Positions 1 to 8,388 are shown, numbered from the stretch's first letter. The stretch is 64,000 nt of DNA from Rhodopseudomonas palustris (GCF_034479375.1 NZ_CP140155.1:4502501-4566500), one strand, 5' to 3'. Notes: generated from the sequence alone by a model not told the origin. Made by a program: numbers and translations.

Positions 1-1
1 C

Positions 2-565
2 GCGCGCGACGCGCGCTCCTCCGGTGACCCGGTCGCGGCGGAGAATTACTATCAGCACGCCGAGCATTATTTCCGGCTGATCGCCGCGGCGCAGGAGCAG
101 TTCCGGCAGAACCAGCCGCAGCAGGCGCCGCGTATCGACAACGAGATGTCGGACAGCGACGACGACGGCGAGAGCGATTACTCGAATTTCGGCGCCGAGC
201 CCGGCCTCGTCCCGGTGCAGCAGCAGCCGCAATCCTATCAACCGCGCGAACCCCGCGAACAGCCGCAGTTTCAGCCGCGCGAGCCCCGCGAGCAGCCGCA
301 GCCCCGCGAGCATCGGCCGCAGCCGCAATTCACGCCGCGGGTCGAGCAGCCGCAGCCGAGCGTCGACGCCGGCGTCGATCGGTTGCCCTCATTCATCACC
401 GGGCCGCAGCCGCAGATCAGCCCCGCGGCGTTCGAGGGCGCGACGGGTGCTGGCGGCGAACGCTTTCCGCCGCGTCGCCGGCGTCGTCCGCACGCGCCGC
501 GCACCGCCGAAGGCGCCGCAGCCGCCCCGGTGCCGGCCGAAGACGCCACCCCCGGCAACGAATAA
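2..565 (+). CDS. DUF4167 domain protein, C-terminal part (5' end outside window)
   Basis: The reading frame is open from the first bases of the window and ends at TAA 563-565, so the N-terminus is missing. The first visible residues (SSGDPVAAENYYQHAEHYFR) are the conserved end of the DUF4167 domain found in alphaproteobacterial proteins. After them comes a low-complexity tail rich in Gln, Pro, Arg and Glu, with repeated PREPREQPQ-like units at about residues 80-110 of the visible part, then a basic RRRRRP stretch. The family's function is unknown; the tail looks disordered. An internal ATG at 146 exists, but starting there would cut off the conserved block, so it is not the start. A clear terminator follows at 594-625. 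Confidence 0.85.
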   Translation, partial: ARDARSSGDPVAAENYYQHAEHYFRLIAAAQEQFRQNQPQQAPRIDNEMSDSDDDGESDYSNFGAEPGLVPVQQQPQSYQPREPREQPQFQPREPREQPQPREHRPQPQFTPRVEQPQPSVDAGVDRLPSFITGPQPQISPAAFEGATGAGGERFPPRRRRRPHAPRTAEGAAAAPVPAEDATPGNE

Positions 566-593
566 GCCGAGCCGGAATCGGTTTCGAGACCAC

Positions 594-625
594 AAGGGTC
601 GCGCGCTGGCGCGGCCCTTTTCTGT
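594..625 (+). terminator. Rho-independent terminator after the DUF4167 gene
   Basis: A stem of 11 base pairs (AAGGG-T-CGCGC against GCGCG-G-CCCTT, one T-G wobble) with loop GCTG is followed directly by TTTTCTGTT. It lies 29 bases after the DUF4167 stop and in front of the convergent methyltransferase gene. Confidence 0.8.
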
Positions 626-638
626 TGCGCTGGCGCGC

Positions 639-1403
639 TCAGCGCGGCCGCAGCGGCAGGTCGGTGTCGTCGGCCTGCATCGGCGACGGCACCAAGGATG
701 GCTCCAGCGAGGGGATCAGCCGGGTGCGTTCGCGCCTGGCCTGGATCGGCCGGACCACCTGCTTGGTCGCTTCGACCACATGGACGCCCGCCAGCGGCAG
801 TGAGGTGGCGGCGCCGATCCGCTCCCACGCCGGCGCCGAGCGCAGCAGCCAGGCCTGCTCGAGCGGGGGCACGAACAGCGCCTCGCTCCAGCCGACCGGG
901 GTGAACCAGGTCCGCCGCAGCAGATCGGAAATCTGCGAGCGCGAATACGGCCGTCCGTGACCGAACGGGGTGTTGTCGATGCGCGCCCAGACGCCGCGGC
1001 GATTCGGCACCACCGCCAGCAGCCGTCCCGACGGCGCCAGCACTCGCCACACCTCGCGCAACAGCGCGTCGGGGTCGTCGGACATTTCCAGCGAATGCAC
1101 CAGCAGGATGCGGTCGACCGCGGCGTCGGGCAGCGGCAGCGCGCGCTCCTCGACCAGCGTCGACAGCGTGGCGCGCGCGGTCGGCCATTTCAGCACACCC
1201 TGGGCCGCCGGCATGAAGGCGATGCAGCGTTCGCAATTGTGACGAAACAGGCCGAGATACGGCGTCGGATAGCCGAGCCCGAGCACGCGCTGTCCGCGCG
1301 CGTCCGGCCAGTGCGTCTGGATACCGCGATTGATCAGGCGCCGGGCGACCACGCCGAGCCGGTTGGAGTAGAACTCGCGCAGATTGACCACGTCGATCGT
1401 CAT
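639..1403 (-). CDS. Class I SAM-dependent methyltransferase
   Basis: A 254-residue protein with a Methyltransf_11-type Rossmann core. The glycine-rich SAM loop (RVLGLGYPTPYLG) is at about residues 39-51. An acidic motif region (LPLPDAAVDRILLVHSLE) is at about 89-106, and the post-core helix and strand (LREVWRVLAPSGRLLAVVPN) is at about 115-134. The C-terminal 60 residues are basic and unlike known domains. It is divergent from gloB with 177 bases between the starts, an arrangement also seen for yafS/gloB in enterobacteria. The substrate cannot be told from sequence. ATG start at 1403; the ribosome site is weak. Confidence 0.8.
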   Translation of the reverse strand: MTIDVVNLREFYSNRLGVVARRLINRGIQTHWPDARGQRVLGLGYPTPYLGLFRHNCERCIAFMPAAQGVLKWPTARATLSTLVEERALPLPDAAVDRILLVHSLEMSDDPDALLREVWRVLAPSGRLLAVVPNRRGVWARIDNTPFGHGRPYSRSQISDLLRRTWFTPVGWSEALFVPPLEQAWLLRSAPAWERIGAATSLPLAGVHVVEATKQVVRPIQARRERTRLIPSLEPSLVPSPMQADDTDLPLRPR

Positions 1404-1580
1404 GCGGAGCTTTTACCACGGCAGCGGACAGTCCGGCAAAGCGGCGTGCTGCGGAGTTGACACGCGCATTCTCCCGCATTTCACCGAACTCGCCGTCCGT
1501 GGTAGAGTTCGCATCGCGTCGCTCCGGCGGTCGCCACCAGCGTCGGGCGCATCCGCACCGTACAATTCCCGGGAGATCTC

Positions 1581-2348
1581 ATGCCTGCCGACATCCGCAT
1601 CGTTCCGTGCCTCACCGACAATTTCGGCTACCTGGTCCACGACCCGTCGAGCGGCGCCACCGCCTCGATCGACGCGCCGGAGGCCGCGCCGCTGATCGCG
1701 GCGCTGGAGAAGGAAGGCTGGAAGTTGACCGATATTCTGGTGACGCATCATCACGGCGATCACGTCGGCGGCATCGCCGAACTGAAGAAGAAGTATCAGT
1801 GCCGCGTCGTCGCGCCGCACGACGCCAACGCCAAGATCGCCGACGTCGATCTGCGCGTCGAGGAGGGCGACGTCGTCAAGGTCGGCGGACTGAGCGCGCG
1901 GGTGCTGGAGACGCCGGGCCACACGCTCGATCACATCTCCTACGTGTTCGACGACGACCGCGCGCTGTTCGCCGCCGATACGCTGTTCTCGATCGGCTGC
2001 GGCCGGGTGTTCGAGGGCACCTATCCGATGATGTGGGAATCGCTCTTGAAGCTGCGGGCGCTGCCCGACGACTTCAAACTGTATTGCGGCCATGAATACA
2101 CCGCTTCCAACGTCAAATTCGCGCTGACGATCGAGCCCGACAACGCAGCGCTGCAGGCGCGCGCCAAACAGGTCGAGCAGCAGCGCGCCGCCGGCCAGCC
2201 GACGATCCCGGTGACGCTCGGCGAGGAGAAGAAAGCCAATGTGTTCCTGCGCGCCGACGAGCCGTCGGTCGCGGCGGCCATCGGCTTCGCCGGCGAGAGT
2301 GCGGCCGACGTGTTCGGCGAGATCCGCGAGCGCAAGAACAACTCGTGA
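1581..2348 (+). CDS. gloB: Hydroxyacylglutathione hydrolase (glyoxalase II)
   Basis: Hydrolyses S-lactoylglutathione to lactate and glutathione, the second step of glyoxal detoxification in the cytoplasm. The 255-residue length is normal for the family. The metallo-beta-lactamase motif THHHGDH lies at residues 55-61. A later metal His is in ETPGHTLDH (about 112), the bridging Asp in FAADTLFS (about 133), and the last metal His in CGHEYTASN (about 172). The C-terminal HAGH domain (from about 175) ends in the usual KNN-type tail. GGGAGA sits six bases before the ATG. The following cupin gene overlaps the stop (GTGA). Confidence 0.95.
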   Translation: MPADIRIVPCLTDNFGYLVHDPSSGATASIDAPEAAPLIAALEKEGWKLTDILVTHHHGDHVGGIAELKKKYQCRVVAPHDANAKIADVDLRVEEGDVVKVGGLSARVLETPGHTLDHISYVFDDDRALFAADTLFSIGCGRVFEGTYPMMWESLLKLRALPDDFKLYCGHEYTASNVKFALTIEPDNAALQARAKQVEQQRAAGQPTIPVTLGEEKKANVFLRADEPSVAAAIGFAGESAADVFGEIRERKNNS

Positions 2349-2782
2349 GCGCGCCGATGCTGTCGGCCGCGGACATCATCGCGCGGCTGAAGCTGCAGCC
2401 GCATCCCGAAGGCGGCCATTATCGCGAGACGTTTCGCGATCCCCGCTGCGACGCCTCCGGCCGCAGCGTCTCGACCGCGATCTATTTCCTGCTGGCGCGC
2501 GGCGAACGCTCGCACTGGCACCGCATCGACGCGGTCGAAATCTGGCACTACTACGCGGGCGCGGCGCTGACGCTGCAGATCGCCGACGACGACGGCCTTC
2601 GCACGATCACGCTCGGCCCGGATGTCGCAGCCGGCGAAACGCCGCAGGCAATCGTGCCGCCGCACGCCTGGCAGGCGGCCGCCGCGACCGGCGACTGGAC
2701 GCTGGTCGGCTGCACCGTGGCGCCGGGCTTCGATTTCGCGACGTTCGAACTTGCGCCGCCGGGCTGGGCGCCCGGGACCTGA
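2345..2782 (+). CDS. DUF985-family cupin protein
   Basis: A 145-residue single-domain cupin of the DUF985 type. Family hallmarks are LQPHPEGGHYRETFRD (residues 18-33), SHWHRIDAVEIWHYYAG (about 58-74) and VPPHAWQAA (about 105-113); the His and Glu residues resemble a cupin metal site. The function of this family is not established. The GTG start at 2345 overlaps the gloB stop in GTGA, so the two are probably translationally coupled. An in-frame ATG at 2357 is an alternative start four codons later. Confidence 0.85.
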   Translation: MSAPMLSAADIIARLKLQPHPEGGHYRETFRDPRCDASGRSVSTAIYFLLARGERSHWHRIDAVEIWHYYAGAALTLQIADDDGLRTITLGPDVAAGETPQAIVPPHAWQAAAATGDWTLVGCTVAPGFDFATFELAPPGWAPGT

Positions 2783-2795
2783 ACGGGAACGCTCC

Positions 2796-2955
2796 GGGAT
2801 ACCGGGTCCCCGCCTGCGCGGGGACTTGTGGCACCGGCTTTGCCACGATCACTTCCGTCATGCGCGGGCTTGACCCGCGCATCCATCGCGCGCGCAAGCG
2901 CGCCGGATGACTCTTTGCGAAGAAGATGGATTGCCGGGTCGAGCCCGGCAATGAC
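2796..2955. repeat. Composite palindromic repeat, copy A (contains 99-bp REPIN-like unit)
   Basis: Starts with GGATACCGGGTCCC, then GGCTTTGCCACGATCAC, then a 99-bp unit (2857-2955). The unit opens with GTCATGCGCGGGCTTGACC and closes with GGCTCGACCCGGCAATGAC on the opposite strand sense. The same composite recurs at 3089-3257. Each arm of the 99-bp unit is itself a hairpin. Noncoding. Confidence 0.8.
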
Positions 2956-2984
2956 CACGGCGCTGTCGGGCGCAGGCCCAGCCC

Positions 2985-3076
2985 GTAGGATGGGTTAGCG
3001 CGAAGCGCGTAACCCATCGTGCGACGGTGTGCGCGAAGGGATGGGTTACGGCGCAAGTGCGCCTAACCCATCCTAC
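2985..3076. repeat. GATGGGTTA-type palindromic repeat, copy 1
   Basis: A 92-bp element that begins GTAGGATGGGTTA and ends TAACCCATCCTAC. It contains two hairpins, each with GATGGGTTA/TAACCCATC stems but different apical bases. A second copy in the opposite orientation is at 18794-18881. Confidence 0.8.
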
Positions 3077-3088
3077 GAGCTACGAGCT

Positions 3089-3257
3089 GGGATACTGGGT
3101 CCCGATGCGCGGGGACGACGGCTTTTTTGGTGGCGCTCGCTTTGCCACGATCACTCCCGTCATGCGCGGGCCCGACCCGCGCATCCATCGCGCGCGCGAG
3201 CGCGCCACATGACTGTTTGCGAAGAAGATGGATTGCCGGGGCGAGCCCGGCAATGAC
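3089..3257. repeat. Composite palindromic repeat, copy B
   Basis: Direct copy of the 2796-2955 composite, with the 99-bp REPIN-like unit at 3159-3257. It differs from copy A by scattered changes and small insertions such as a TTTTTT run at 3123. With copy A and the repeat between them, it fills nearly all of the 516-base gap between the cupin and PfkB genes. Confidence 0.8.
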
Positions 3258-3298
3258 GGCGGTGGTGTCGGGGGCAGGCCGTGCCTCGGCGCAGTCGA

Positions 3299-4228
3299 TT
3301 ACTTCGCCTTGTCGGCGAGAAACGCCTCGACCTCTTCGCGGTCCGGGCACGCGAACGCCCCGCCCGGCCTGGTGCATTTCAGCGCCGCGGCGGCGGAGGC
3401 GAAGCGCAGCGCGCTGGCGATGTCCTGGCCTTCGCTGAATGCCACCGCGAAGCCGCCGTGGAAGATGTCGCCGGCGCCGAGCGTGTCGACGACGTGCACC
3501 GGAAACGCCGGGGTCTGCTGGAATTGCTGCTGGGCGTCGAGCCACAGCGTGCCCTTGGGGCCGCGGGTGACGGCGACGAAGGCATGAGTGAGCTTCGCCA
3601 CCTTCTTCAGCGCCGTCTCGTCGTCGTCGGTGCCGGCGGTGGCGTGCAGCGCTTCGGCCGAGAAGATCAGGTGCGACGACGCGGTCAGCAGACCTTCGTT
3701 CAGCGACATCGCGCTGTCGATGTCGACCACGACCGGAATGCCGCGCCTGGTCGCCTCCGCGCAGAGCGGCGTCGCGAAGCCGGCGCAGCGGCTCTCGATC
3801 ATGATCGCGTCGCAGTCCTTCAGCAGTTCATCGGCGTCCGGCAACGCGACGTTCCACAGCTTAGGATCGCGGAAGGTGACGATGGTGCGTTCGCCGGTCG
3901 GATCGACCAGCACCGCCGAGATCGGCGTCACCAGCCCCGGCATGTGGATCAGGCCGGAGGTGCCGATGCCTTCCTCGCCGAGCTTGTCGAAGATGAAGCC
4001 CCCCGCGACTTCGCTGGCGTCACCCATCGGGCCGCACATCGTCGCGGTGCCGCCGAGCCGGGCGATGCCGATCCCGGCATTGAGCGCGTTGCCGCCGCAG
4101 ATCTCCTCATAGGCGCTGGCGGGGATCTTGTTGCCGCGGCCCGGCACCGCCTCGATCCGGAAGGTGAGGTCGCGGACCGGGATGCCGACGCAGAGAATGC
4201 GCGGATTGGGCTTTGCGGTGTTCGTCAT
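3299..4228 (-). CDS. PfkB-family carbohydrate kinase
   Basis: A 309-residue cytoplasmic sugar kinase of the ribokinase/PfkB family. The N-terminal substrate motif GGNALNAGIGIARLGG is at about residue 39. The C-terminal signature DTLGAGDIFHGGFA is near residue 250, with the catalytic Asp and anion hole GAGD. The sugar substrate cannot be assigned. The ATG at 4228 overlaps the nudC stop (ATGA), and the upstream extension in this frame lies wholly inside nudC, so 4228 is the start. It is the last gene of an operon HIT - nudC - PfkB kinase. Confidence 0.88.
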   Translation of the reverse strand: MTNTAKPNPRILCVGIPVRDLTFRIEAVPGRGNKIPASAYEEICGGNALNAGIGIARLGGTATMCGPMGDASEVAGGFIFDKLGEEGIGTSGLIHMPGLVTPISAVLVDPTGERTIVTFRDPKLWNVALPDADELLKDCDAIMIESRCAGFATPLCAEATRRGIPVVVDIDSAMSLNEGLLTASSHLIFSAEALHATAGTDDDETALKKVAKLTHAFVAVTRGPKGTLWLDAQQQFQQTPAFPVHVVDTLGAGDIFHGGFAVAFSEGQDIASALRFASAAAALKCTRPGGAFACPDREEVEAFLADKAK

Positions 4229-5157
4229 GATGTCTGCTCCAGCCAGCGGCCGACCAGATGATGCGCGATCGCGAACGGGTGCGGCCCGACCAGGCCGTCC
4301 GGATGTTGGCGGTTGAGCATCGCGGCGGCCTCGTCGCGCGAGAACCAGCGCGCATCTTCGAGTTCGGTGAAGTCGATGGTGATGTCTTCGGTGGTTGCCA
4401 CCGCCGTACAACCGATCATCAGCGAAGATGGATACGGCCACGGCTGCGTCATGTAGTAGCGCACCTCGGAACAGCGGATGCCGGACTCCTCATAGATCTC
4501 GCGGCGCACAGCGTCCTCGATCGTCTCCGCCGCCTCGACGAAGCCGGCGAGGCACGAATACATCCCGGCCGGAAACGGCTTCTGCCGGCCGAGCAGGCAC
4601 TTGTCGCCCGACGTCACCAGCATGATCACCACCGGGTCGGTGCGCGGAAAATGCTCGGCCTTGCAGGTCGGGCAGTCGCGCTTCCAGCCGCCCTGCGACA
4701 TCGCGGTGCGGGCGCCGCAATTGGCGCAATAGCCGTGGCGCTGGTGCCAACCGACCATCGACTTCGCCATCGCGATCGCCGAGAGCTGCTCGGCGGGCAG
4801 GATGCCCTGCATCGCCATGCCGCGCAGCTCGGCGATGCCGGCGTCGCTGCGGGTCATCAGCGTTTCGACCGCCGCGGCGCCGATGCCCATGCCGAACACC
4901 GCCGCGCCGTCGCGCAGGCCGAGAAAGATCGTGCCGGGATTGGCGCCGAGCGCCAGCGCCTCTCTGATCGACAGCAGCGCGCGCGGGCCGCTCTCCTCGT
5001 GCTTCACCACCAGCGAATCGCGATGCACCACATAGGCGCGGGTGTCGCTCTTGTCCTCCATCGCCATCAGTTTGGAATCATCGCCGCGCAGATGCGCGGC
5101 GCGGTCGAGGACGTTGCTGACGAAGGCCGGCTGGCCGAGCGGGAACGCGCTGCTCAT
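4225..5157 (-). CDS. nudC: NAD(+) diphosphatase, Nudix family
   Basis: Hydrolyses NADH/NAD+ to NMN(H) and AMP; NudC enzymes also remove NAD caps from RNA. The 310-residue protein has the full family layout. There is an N-terminal NADH pyrophosphatase domain, a zinc ribbon with C144, C147, C162 and C165, the Nudix box at residues 205-227 (GFVEAAE...REIYEESGI), and the NudC-specific motif TQPWPYPSS at about 237-245. The ATG at 5157 lies four bases after the HIT gene stop, so it is cotranscribed with it. Confidence 0.95.
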   Translation of the reverse strand: MSSAFPLGQPAFVSNVLDRAAHLRGDDSKLMAMEDKSDTRAYVVHRDSLVVKHEESGPRALLSIREALALGANPGTIFLGLRDGAAVFGMGIGAAAVETLMTRSDAGIAELRGMAMQGILPAEQLSAIAMAKSMVGWHQRHGYCANCGARTAMSQGGWKRDCPTCKAEHFPRTDPVVIMLVTSGDKCLLGRQKPFPAGMYSCLAGFVEAAETIEDAVRREIYEESGIRCSEVRYYMTQPWPYPSSLMIGCTAVATTEDITIDFTELEDARWFSRDEAAAMLNRQHPDGLVGPHPFAIAHHLVGRWLEQTS

Positions 5158-5161
5158 CGGC

Positions 5162-5578
5162 TCAGCCCAGCCAGATCTTGCGCCGCAGCGCGTTGATGAA
5201 TTGCTGCACTTCTTCGGCGTCGTGCGGCAGCGCCGGCACCACGCCCCACACCGGCCGCGGCCAGGCGGCGTCGTTGGAGCGCCGCGCGATCACATGAACA
5301 TGAAGCTGCGGCACCACATTGCCGAGCGCCGCGATGTTCAGCTTGTCGCATTTGGTGATCTCCTTCAGCGCGCGGCCGACCCGGGAGATTTCCGTCATCA
5401 ATTGCGCCTGCGCGACCTCGTCGAGATCGATGATCTCGACCGCGCCGGCGCGGCGCGGCACCAGCAGCAGCCACGGATAATTCGCGTCCTTGATCACCAG
5501 CACGCGGCTGAGCGGCAGGTCGCCGATATTGATGGTGTCTTTTTCGAGCTGCGGGCTGAGCGACCAATCGGAGGGCAT
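5162..5578 (-). CDS. HIT-domain nucleotide-binding protein
   Basis: A 138-residue histidine-triad protein, probably a nucleotide hydrolase or transferase. The triad region reads PQLHVHVIARR (residues 90-100). The first position of the usual HxHxH is Gln91, while the putative catalytic His93 and the third His95 are kept. The family's substrate is unknown here. It is the first gene of the minus-strand operon with nudC and the PfkB kinase. Its start faces the SRP RNA gene about 210 bases away. Confidence 0.88.
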   Translation of the reverse strand: MPSDWSLSPQLEKDTINIGDLPLSRVLVIKDANYPWLLLVPRRAGAVEIIDLDEVAQAQLMTEISRVGRALKEITKCDKLNIAALGNVVPQLHVHVIARRSNDAAWPRPVWGVVPALPHDAEEVQQFINALRRKIWLG

Positions 5579-5788
5579 GGCGGTTCCATCGGCCCGTTGG
5601 CAAAAGCGGGCTCTTGCGTGGTTGCGGGGGCGGGCCTCGGCCTCTCATAGCAACTCGGCCGAGGCCACGAAAGCCGCGGCGCGATGCGGAATTCACCGCC
5701 GCTGCCGCCACGTTGTGGGCTCGCACTGTCCGAAGGTCCAAGACGCTGCGCGCCCGCTTGCATTCGGGCGGTTTTGGCTCCAAATAGG

Positions 5789-5891
5789 GACCGGGAGATT
5801 GGCGGTGGACGAGCCACTCGCCAACCGGGTCAGGTCCGGAAGGAAGCAGCCCTAACGAGGTCCGGATCGGGTCGCTCGTCAGTCTCCTACC
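5789..5891 (+). ncRNA. ffs: Signal recognition particle 4.5S-type RNA
   Basis: The domain IV core GGTCAGGTCCGGAAGGAAGC (starting at about 5828) with the following AGCCCTAACG is the universally conserved Ffh-binding and GGAA-tetraloop region of small bacterial SRP RNA. Flanking segments (GGGAGATTGGCGG against CGTCAGTCTCC) can pair to close the long rod, giving about 100 nt. The 3' end is followed by CTACCTGTTTTTCC, a U-rich stretch fit for termination. Linkage of ffs to dnaX is common in alphaproteobacteria. Ends are set by pairing and are accurate to a few bases. Confidence 0.9.
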
Positions 5892-6004
5892 TGTTTTTCC
5901 GGCCGTTGCGCGCCGGTCGATCCAAAGGTGGCGTATCGGCCCGGCCTGCCGGGCGTCTGTCGGGCGCGGAGCGGATCGAGGGCTCCGCCGGACAGCTCCG
6001 CCCC

Positions 6005-6044
6005 GTTCCGCAATGCGGCCCCGAGAGAGAACACATTGCGGAAC
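6005..6044 (+). promoter_or_regulatory. Hairpin over the dnaX ribosome-binding region
   Basis: A perfect 11-bp inverted repeat, GTTCCGCAATG (6005-6015) and CATTGCGGAAC (6034-6044), with an 18-nt loop. The only Shine-Dalgarno-like bases before the dnaX ATG at 6050, GGA at 6040-6042, lie in the 3' arm and would be hidden in the folded form. It could modulate dnaX translation or end some ffs transcripts, though it has no U-run. The function is inferred. Confidence 0.45.
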
Positions 6045-6049
6045 GACCG

Positions 6050-7936
6050 ATGACCGACGCAGGCCCTCCCGCGACCCCTTCGGACGATTCGGATCAGACC
6101 GGCCTCGGCCTGGATGCAGGCGCCCCGGGCGCAGGAGCGCTGGGCGGCGCGCCGGCCGGCGCCTACCGGGTGCTGGCGCGCAAATATCGTCCCAACAGTT
6201 TCGAGGATCTGATCGGCCAGGAAGCGGTGGTGCGCACCGTCTCCAATGCGTTCGACACCGGGCGGATTCCGCAGGCCTGGATCCTCACCGGCGTGCGCGG
6301 CGTCGGCAAGACCACCACTGCGCGCATTCTGGCGCGGGCGCTCAATTACGAAATGCCGGACGGCTCGGTGAAGGGGCCGACCATCCACATGCCGGTGCAC
6401 GGCGTGCACTGCAAGGCGATCATGGAAAGCCGGCACATGGACGTGCTGGAAATGGACGCCGCCTCGCATACCGGCGTCGACGACGTCCGCCAGATCAACG
6501 ACAGCGTGCGCTACGCGCCGGCGTCTGCGCGTTACAAGGTCTACATCATCGACGAAGTCCACATGCTGTCGACGGCGGCGTTCAACGCCTTCCTGAAGAC
6601 GCTGGAGGAGCCGCCGGAGCACGCCAAATTCGTGTTCGCCACCACCGAGATCCGCAAGGTGCCGGTGACGGTGCTGTCGCGCTGCCAGCGCTTCGATCTG
6701 CGCCGTGTCGAAGCCGACGTGCTGATGAAGCATCTCGGCGGCATCGCCGCCAAGGAAGGCGTCGAGGTCGAGGCGGAAGCGCTCGGCATCATCGCCCGCG
6801 CGGCCGAAGGCTCGGTGCGCGATTCGCTGTCGCTGTTCGATCAGGCGATCGCCCATGCGGCCGGTCTGGTGCGCGCCGATCAGGTCCGGCAGATGCTCGG
6901 CCTCGCCGACCGCACCCGCGTGATCGAGCTGTTCGACGCGCTGGCGCGCGGCGATATCGCGGCGGCGTTCGCCGAATTCCGCGACCAATACGACACCGGC
7001 GCCGATCCGGTGGTGGTGCTGAGCGACCTCGCCGAATTCGTGAACTTCGTCACGCGGGTCAAGATCGTGCCGGCGACCGCCGACAACGTCGCGTTCGGCG
7101 AGACCGAGCGGCTGCGCGGGCGCGAATTCGCGACCCGGCTGTCGATGCGGGTGCTGTCGCGGATGTGGCAGATGCTGCTCAAGGGCATCGCCGAGGTGCA
7201 AAGCGCGACGCGCCCGGCCGCGGCCGCCGAGATGGTGCTGGTGCGGATCGCCTACGCGGCCGATCTGCCGACGCCGGACGAGGCGATCCGGATGATCGAA
7301 CAAGGCGGTGGCGGGACGCCGCTGCCCTCCGGTGGAAGCGGCGGAGCTGCTCCGCGTGGCGCCCCCTCCGCGTCGGTCTCCGTCGCGCCGACCCATGCGG
7401 CGATGGCGCCGCGCAGCGCGCCGCCGATGCTGCGTGGCGGCGCCGAGACCATGGCCCGGCCGCAGCCCGCCGCGCCTGCCGCGGCCCAGCAACCGACCCC
7501 CGCGGCGTTGACGATCACCAGCTTCCCGCAGCTCGTCGCGCTGGCGTCCGAGAAGCGCGATGTGATGACACGGATGGCGCTGGAAGCCGATGTGCGGCTG
7601 GTGCGGATCGAGGACGGCCGGCTCGAACTGGCGCTGGAACGCACCGCCTCGCGCGCCCTGATCGGCGACCTCGGCCGCAAGCTCGAACAATGGACCGGGC
7701 GGCGCTGGACCGTGATCGTGTCGAACGAGCCGGGACAGCCGACGCTGCGATCCCAGAACGAGGCGCAGAAGAACGAACGCGAGCGCGCCGCGGAGAGCGA
7801 TCCGCGGGTGCAGGAGGTGCTGGCGCGTTTTCCCGGCGCCAAGGTGATCGAGGTGCGGCGGCTCGCCACCGAGCCGGCCCCGACCGATTCGGATATCGAA
7901 GACCCCGCCGACCCGGTCGACGACGACGATTCATGA
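6050..7936 (+). CDS. dnaX: DNA polymerase III subunit gamma/tau
   Basis: Clamp-loader ATPase that links the polymerase cores of the replisome. The 628-residue protein has Walker A GVRGVGKTT at residues 81-89, DEVH at 168-171 and sensor SRC at 210-212. A Pro/Ala-rich linker (about 440-500) leads to the C-terminal tau domain. The region that carries zinc cysteines in E. coli is replaced by PDGSVKGPTIHMPVHGVHCK, as in other alphaproteobacteria. The frame is open upstream to 5684 through the SRP RNA, so the ATG at 6050 (MTDAGPP) is chosen. It is followed after 30 bases by the YbaB-family gene. Confidence 0.95.
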   Translation: MTDAGPPATPSDDSDQTGLGLDAGAPGAGALGGAPAGAYRVLARKYRPNSFEDLIGQEAVVRTVSNAFDTGRIPQAWILTGVRGVGKTTTARILARALNYEMPDGSVKGPTIHMPVHGVHCKAIMESRHMDVLEMDAASHTGVDDVRQINDSVRYAPASARYKVYIIDEVHMLSTAAFNAFLKTLEEPPEHAKFVFATTEIRKVPVTVLSRCQRFDLRRVEADVLMKHLGGIAAKEGVEVEAEALGIIARAAEGSVRDSLSLFDQAIAHAAGLVRADQVRQMLGLADRTRVIELFDALARGDIAAAFAEFRDQYDTGADPVVVLSDLAEFVNFVTRVKIVPATADNVAFGETERLRGREFATRLSMRVLSRMWQMLLKGIAEVQSATRPAAAAEMVLVRIAYAADLPTPDEAIRMIEQGGGGTPLPSGGSGGAAPRGAPSASVSVAPTHAAMAPRSAPPMLRGGAETMARPQPAAPAAAQQPTPAALTITSFPQLVALASEKRDVMTRMALEADVRLVRIEDGRLELALERTASRALIGDLGRKLEQWTGRRWTVIVSNEPGQPTLRSQNEAQKNERERAAESDPRVQEVLARFPGAKVIEVRRLATEPAPTDSDIEDPADPVDDDDS

Positions 7937-7966
7937 GAATTCTGGCTCTTTCGAAAGGAACCGATC

Positions 7967-8287
7967 ATGGCTGATTTCCTCGGCATGATGAAACAGGCGG
8001 CGCAGCTTCAGTCGAAGATGAAGGCGATGCAGGCGGAGCTCGACCAGATCGAGGTCGAGGGCCTGTCCGGCGGCGGCCTCGTCAAGGTCCGGATGACCGC
8101 CAAGATGGAAGTGCGCGGCGTTTCGATCGACCCCTCGCTGCTGAAGGCCGACGAAGGCGAGGTGCTGGAAGATCTGCTGGTCGCGGCGCTGGCCGACGCG
8201 CATCGCAAGGCGGAAGCCGCGATGCAGGAGAAGATGCAGGCGCTGACCGGCGGGCTCGGCCTGCCGCCCGGCCTCGGGCTGGGCTAG
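7967..8287 (+). CDS. YbaB/EbfC family nucleoid-associated protein
   Basis: A 106-residue small DNA-binding protein, normal for the family. The sequence begins [20 protein letters not shown], the helical N-terminus that forms the dimer arms. It continues with the typical [15 protein letters not shown] strand. AAAGGA lies eight bases upstream of the ATG. The order dnaX - ybaB - recR is conserved across bacteria and points to a link with recombinational repair and nucleoid structure. Confidence 0.95.
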   Translation: MADFLGMMKQAAQLQSKMKAMQAELDQIEVEGLSGGGLVKVRMTAKMEVRGVSIDPSLLKADEGEVLEDLLVAALADAHRKAEAAMQEKMQALTGGLGLPPGLGLG

Positions 8288-8388
8288 TCTTCCAGGAATA
8301 CCGATTCGCAAGTTCTCGCCGACGTGCCGGCGGGCGTCTCGTTTGCGCCTGCCGCCGATCCGACTCACCGAAACGGATAGCTGTCCCG

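Noticed and set aside
2796..3257. Possible CRISPR array
   Set aside because: The repeats are palindromic doublets of 90-170 bp, not regularly spaced short repeats with unique spacers, and no cas genes are present.
5879..7690. Open minus-strand frame of 603 codons opposite dnaX
   Set aside because: dnaX has all clamp-loader motifs; the antisense frame has none.
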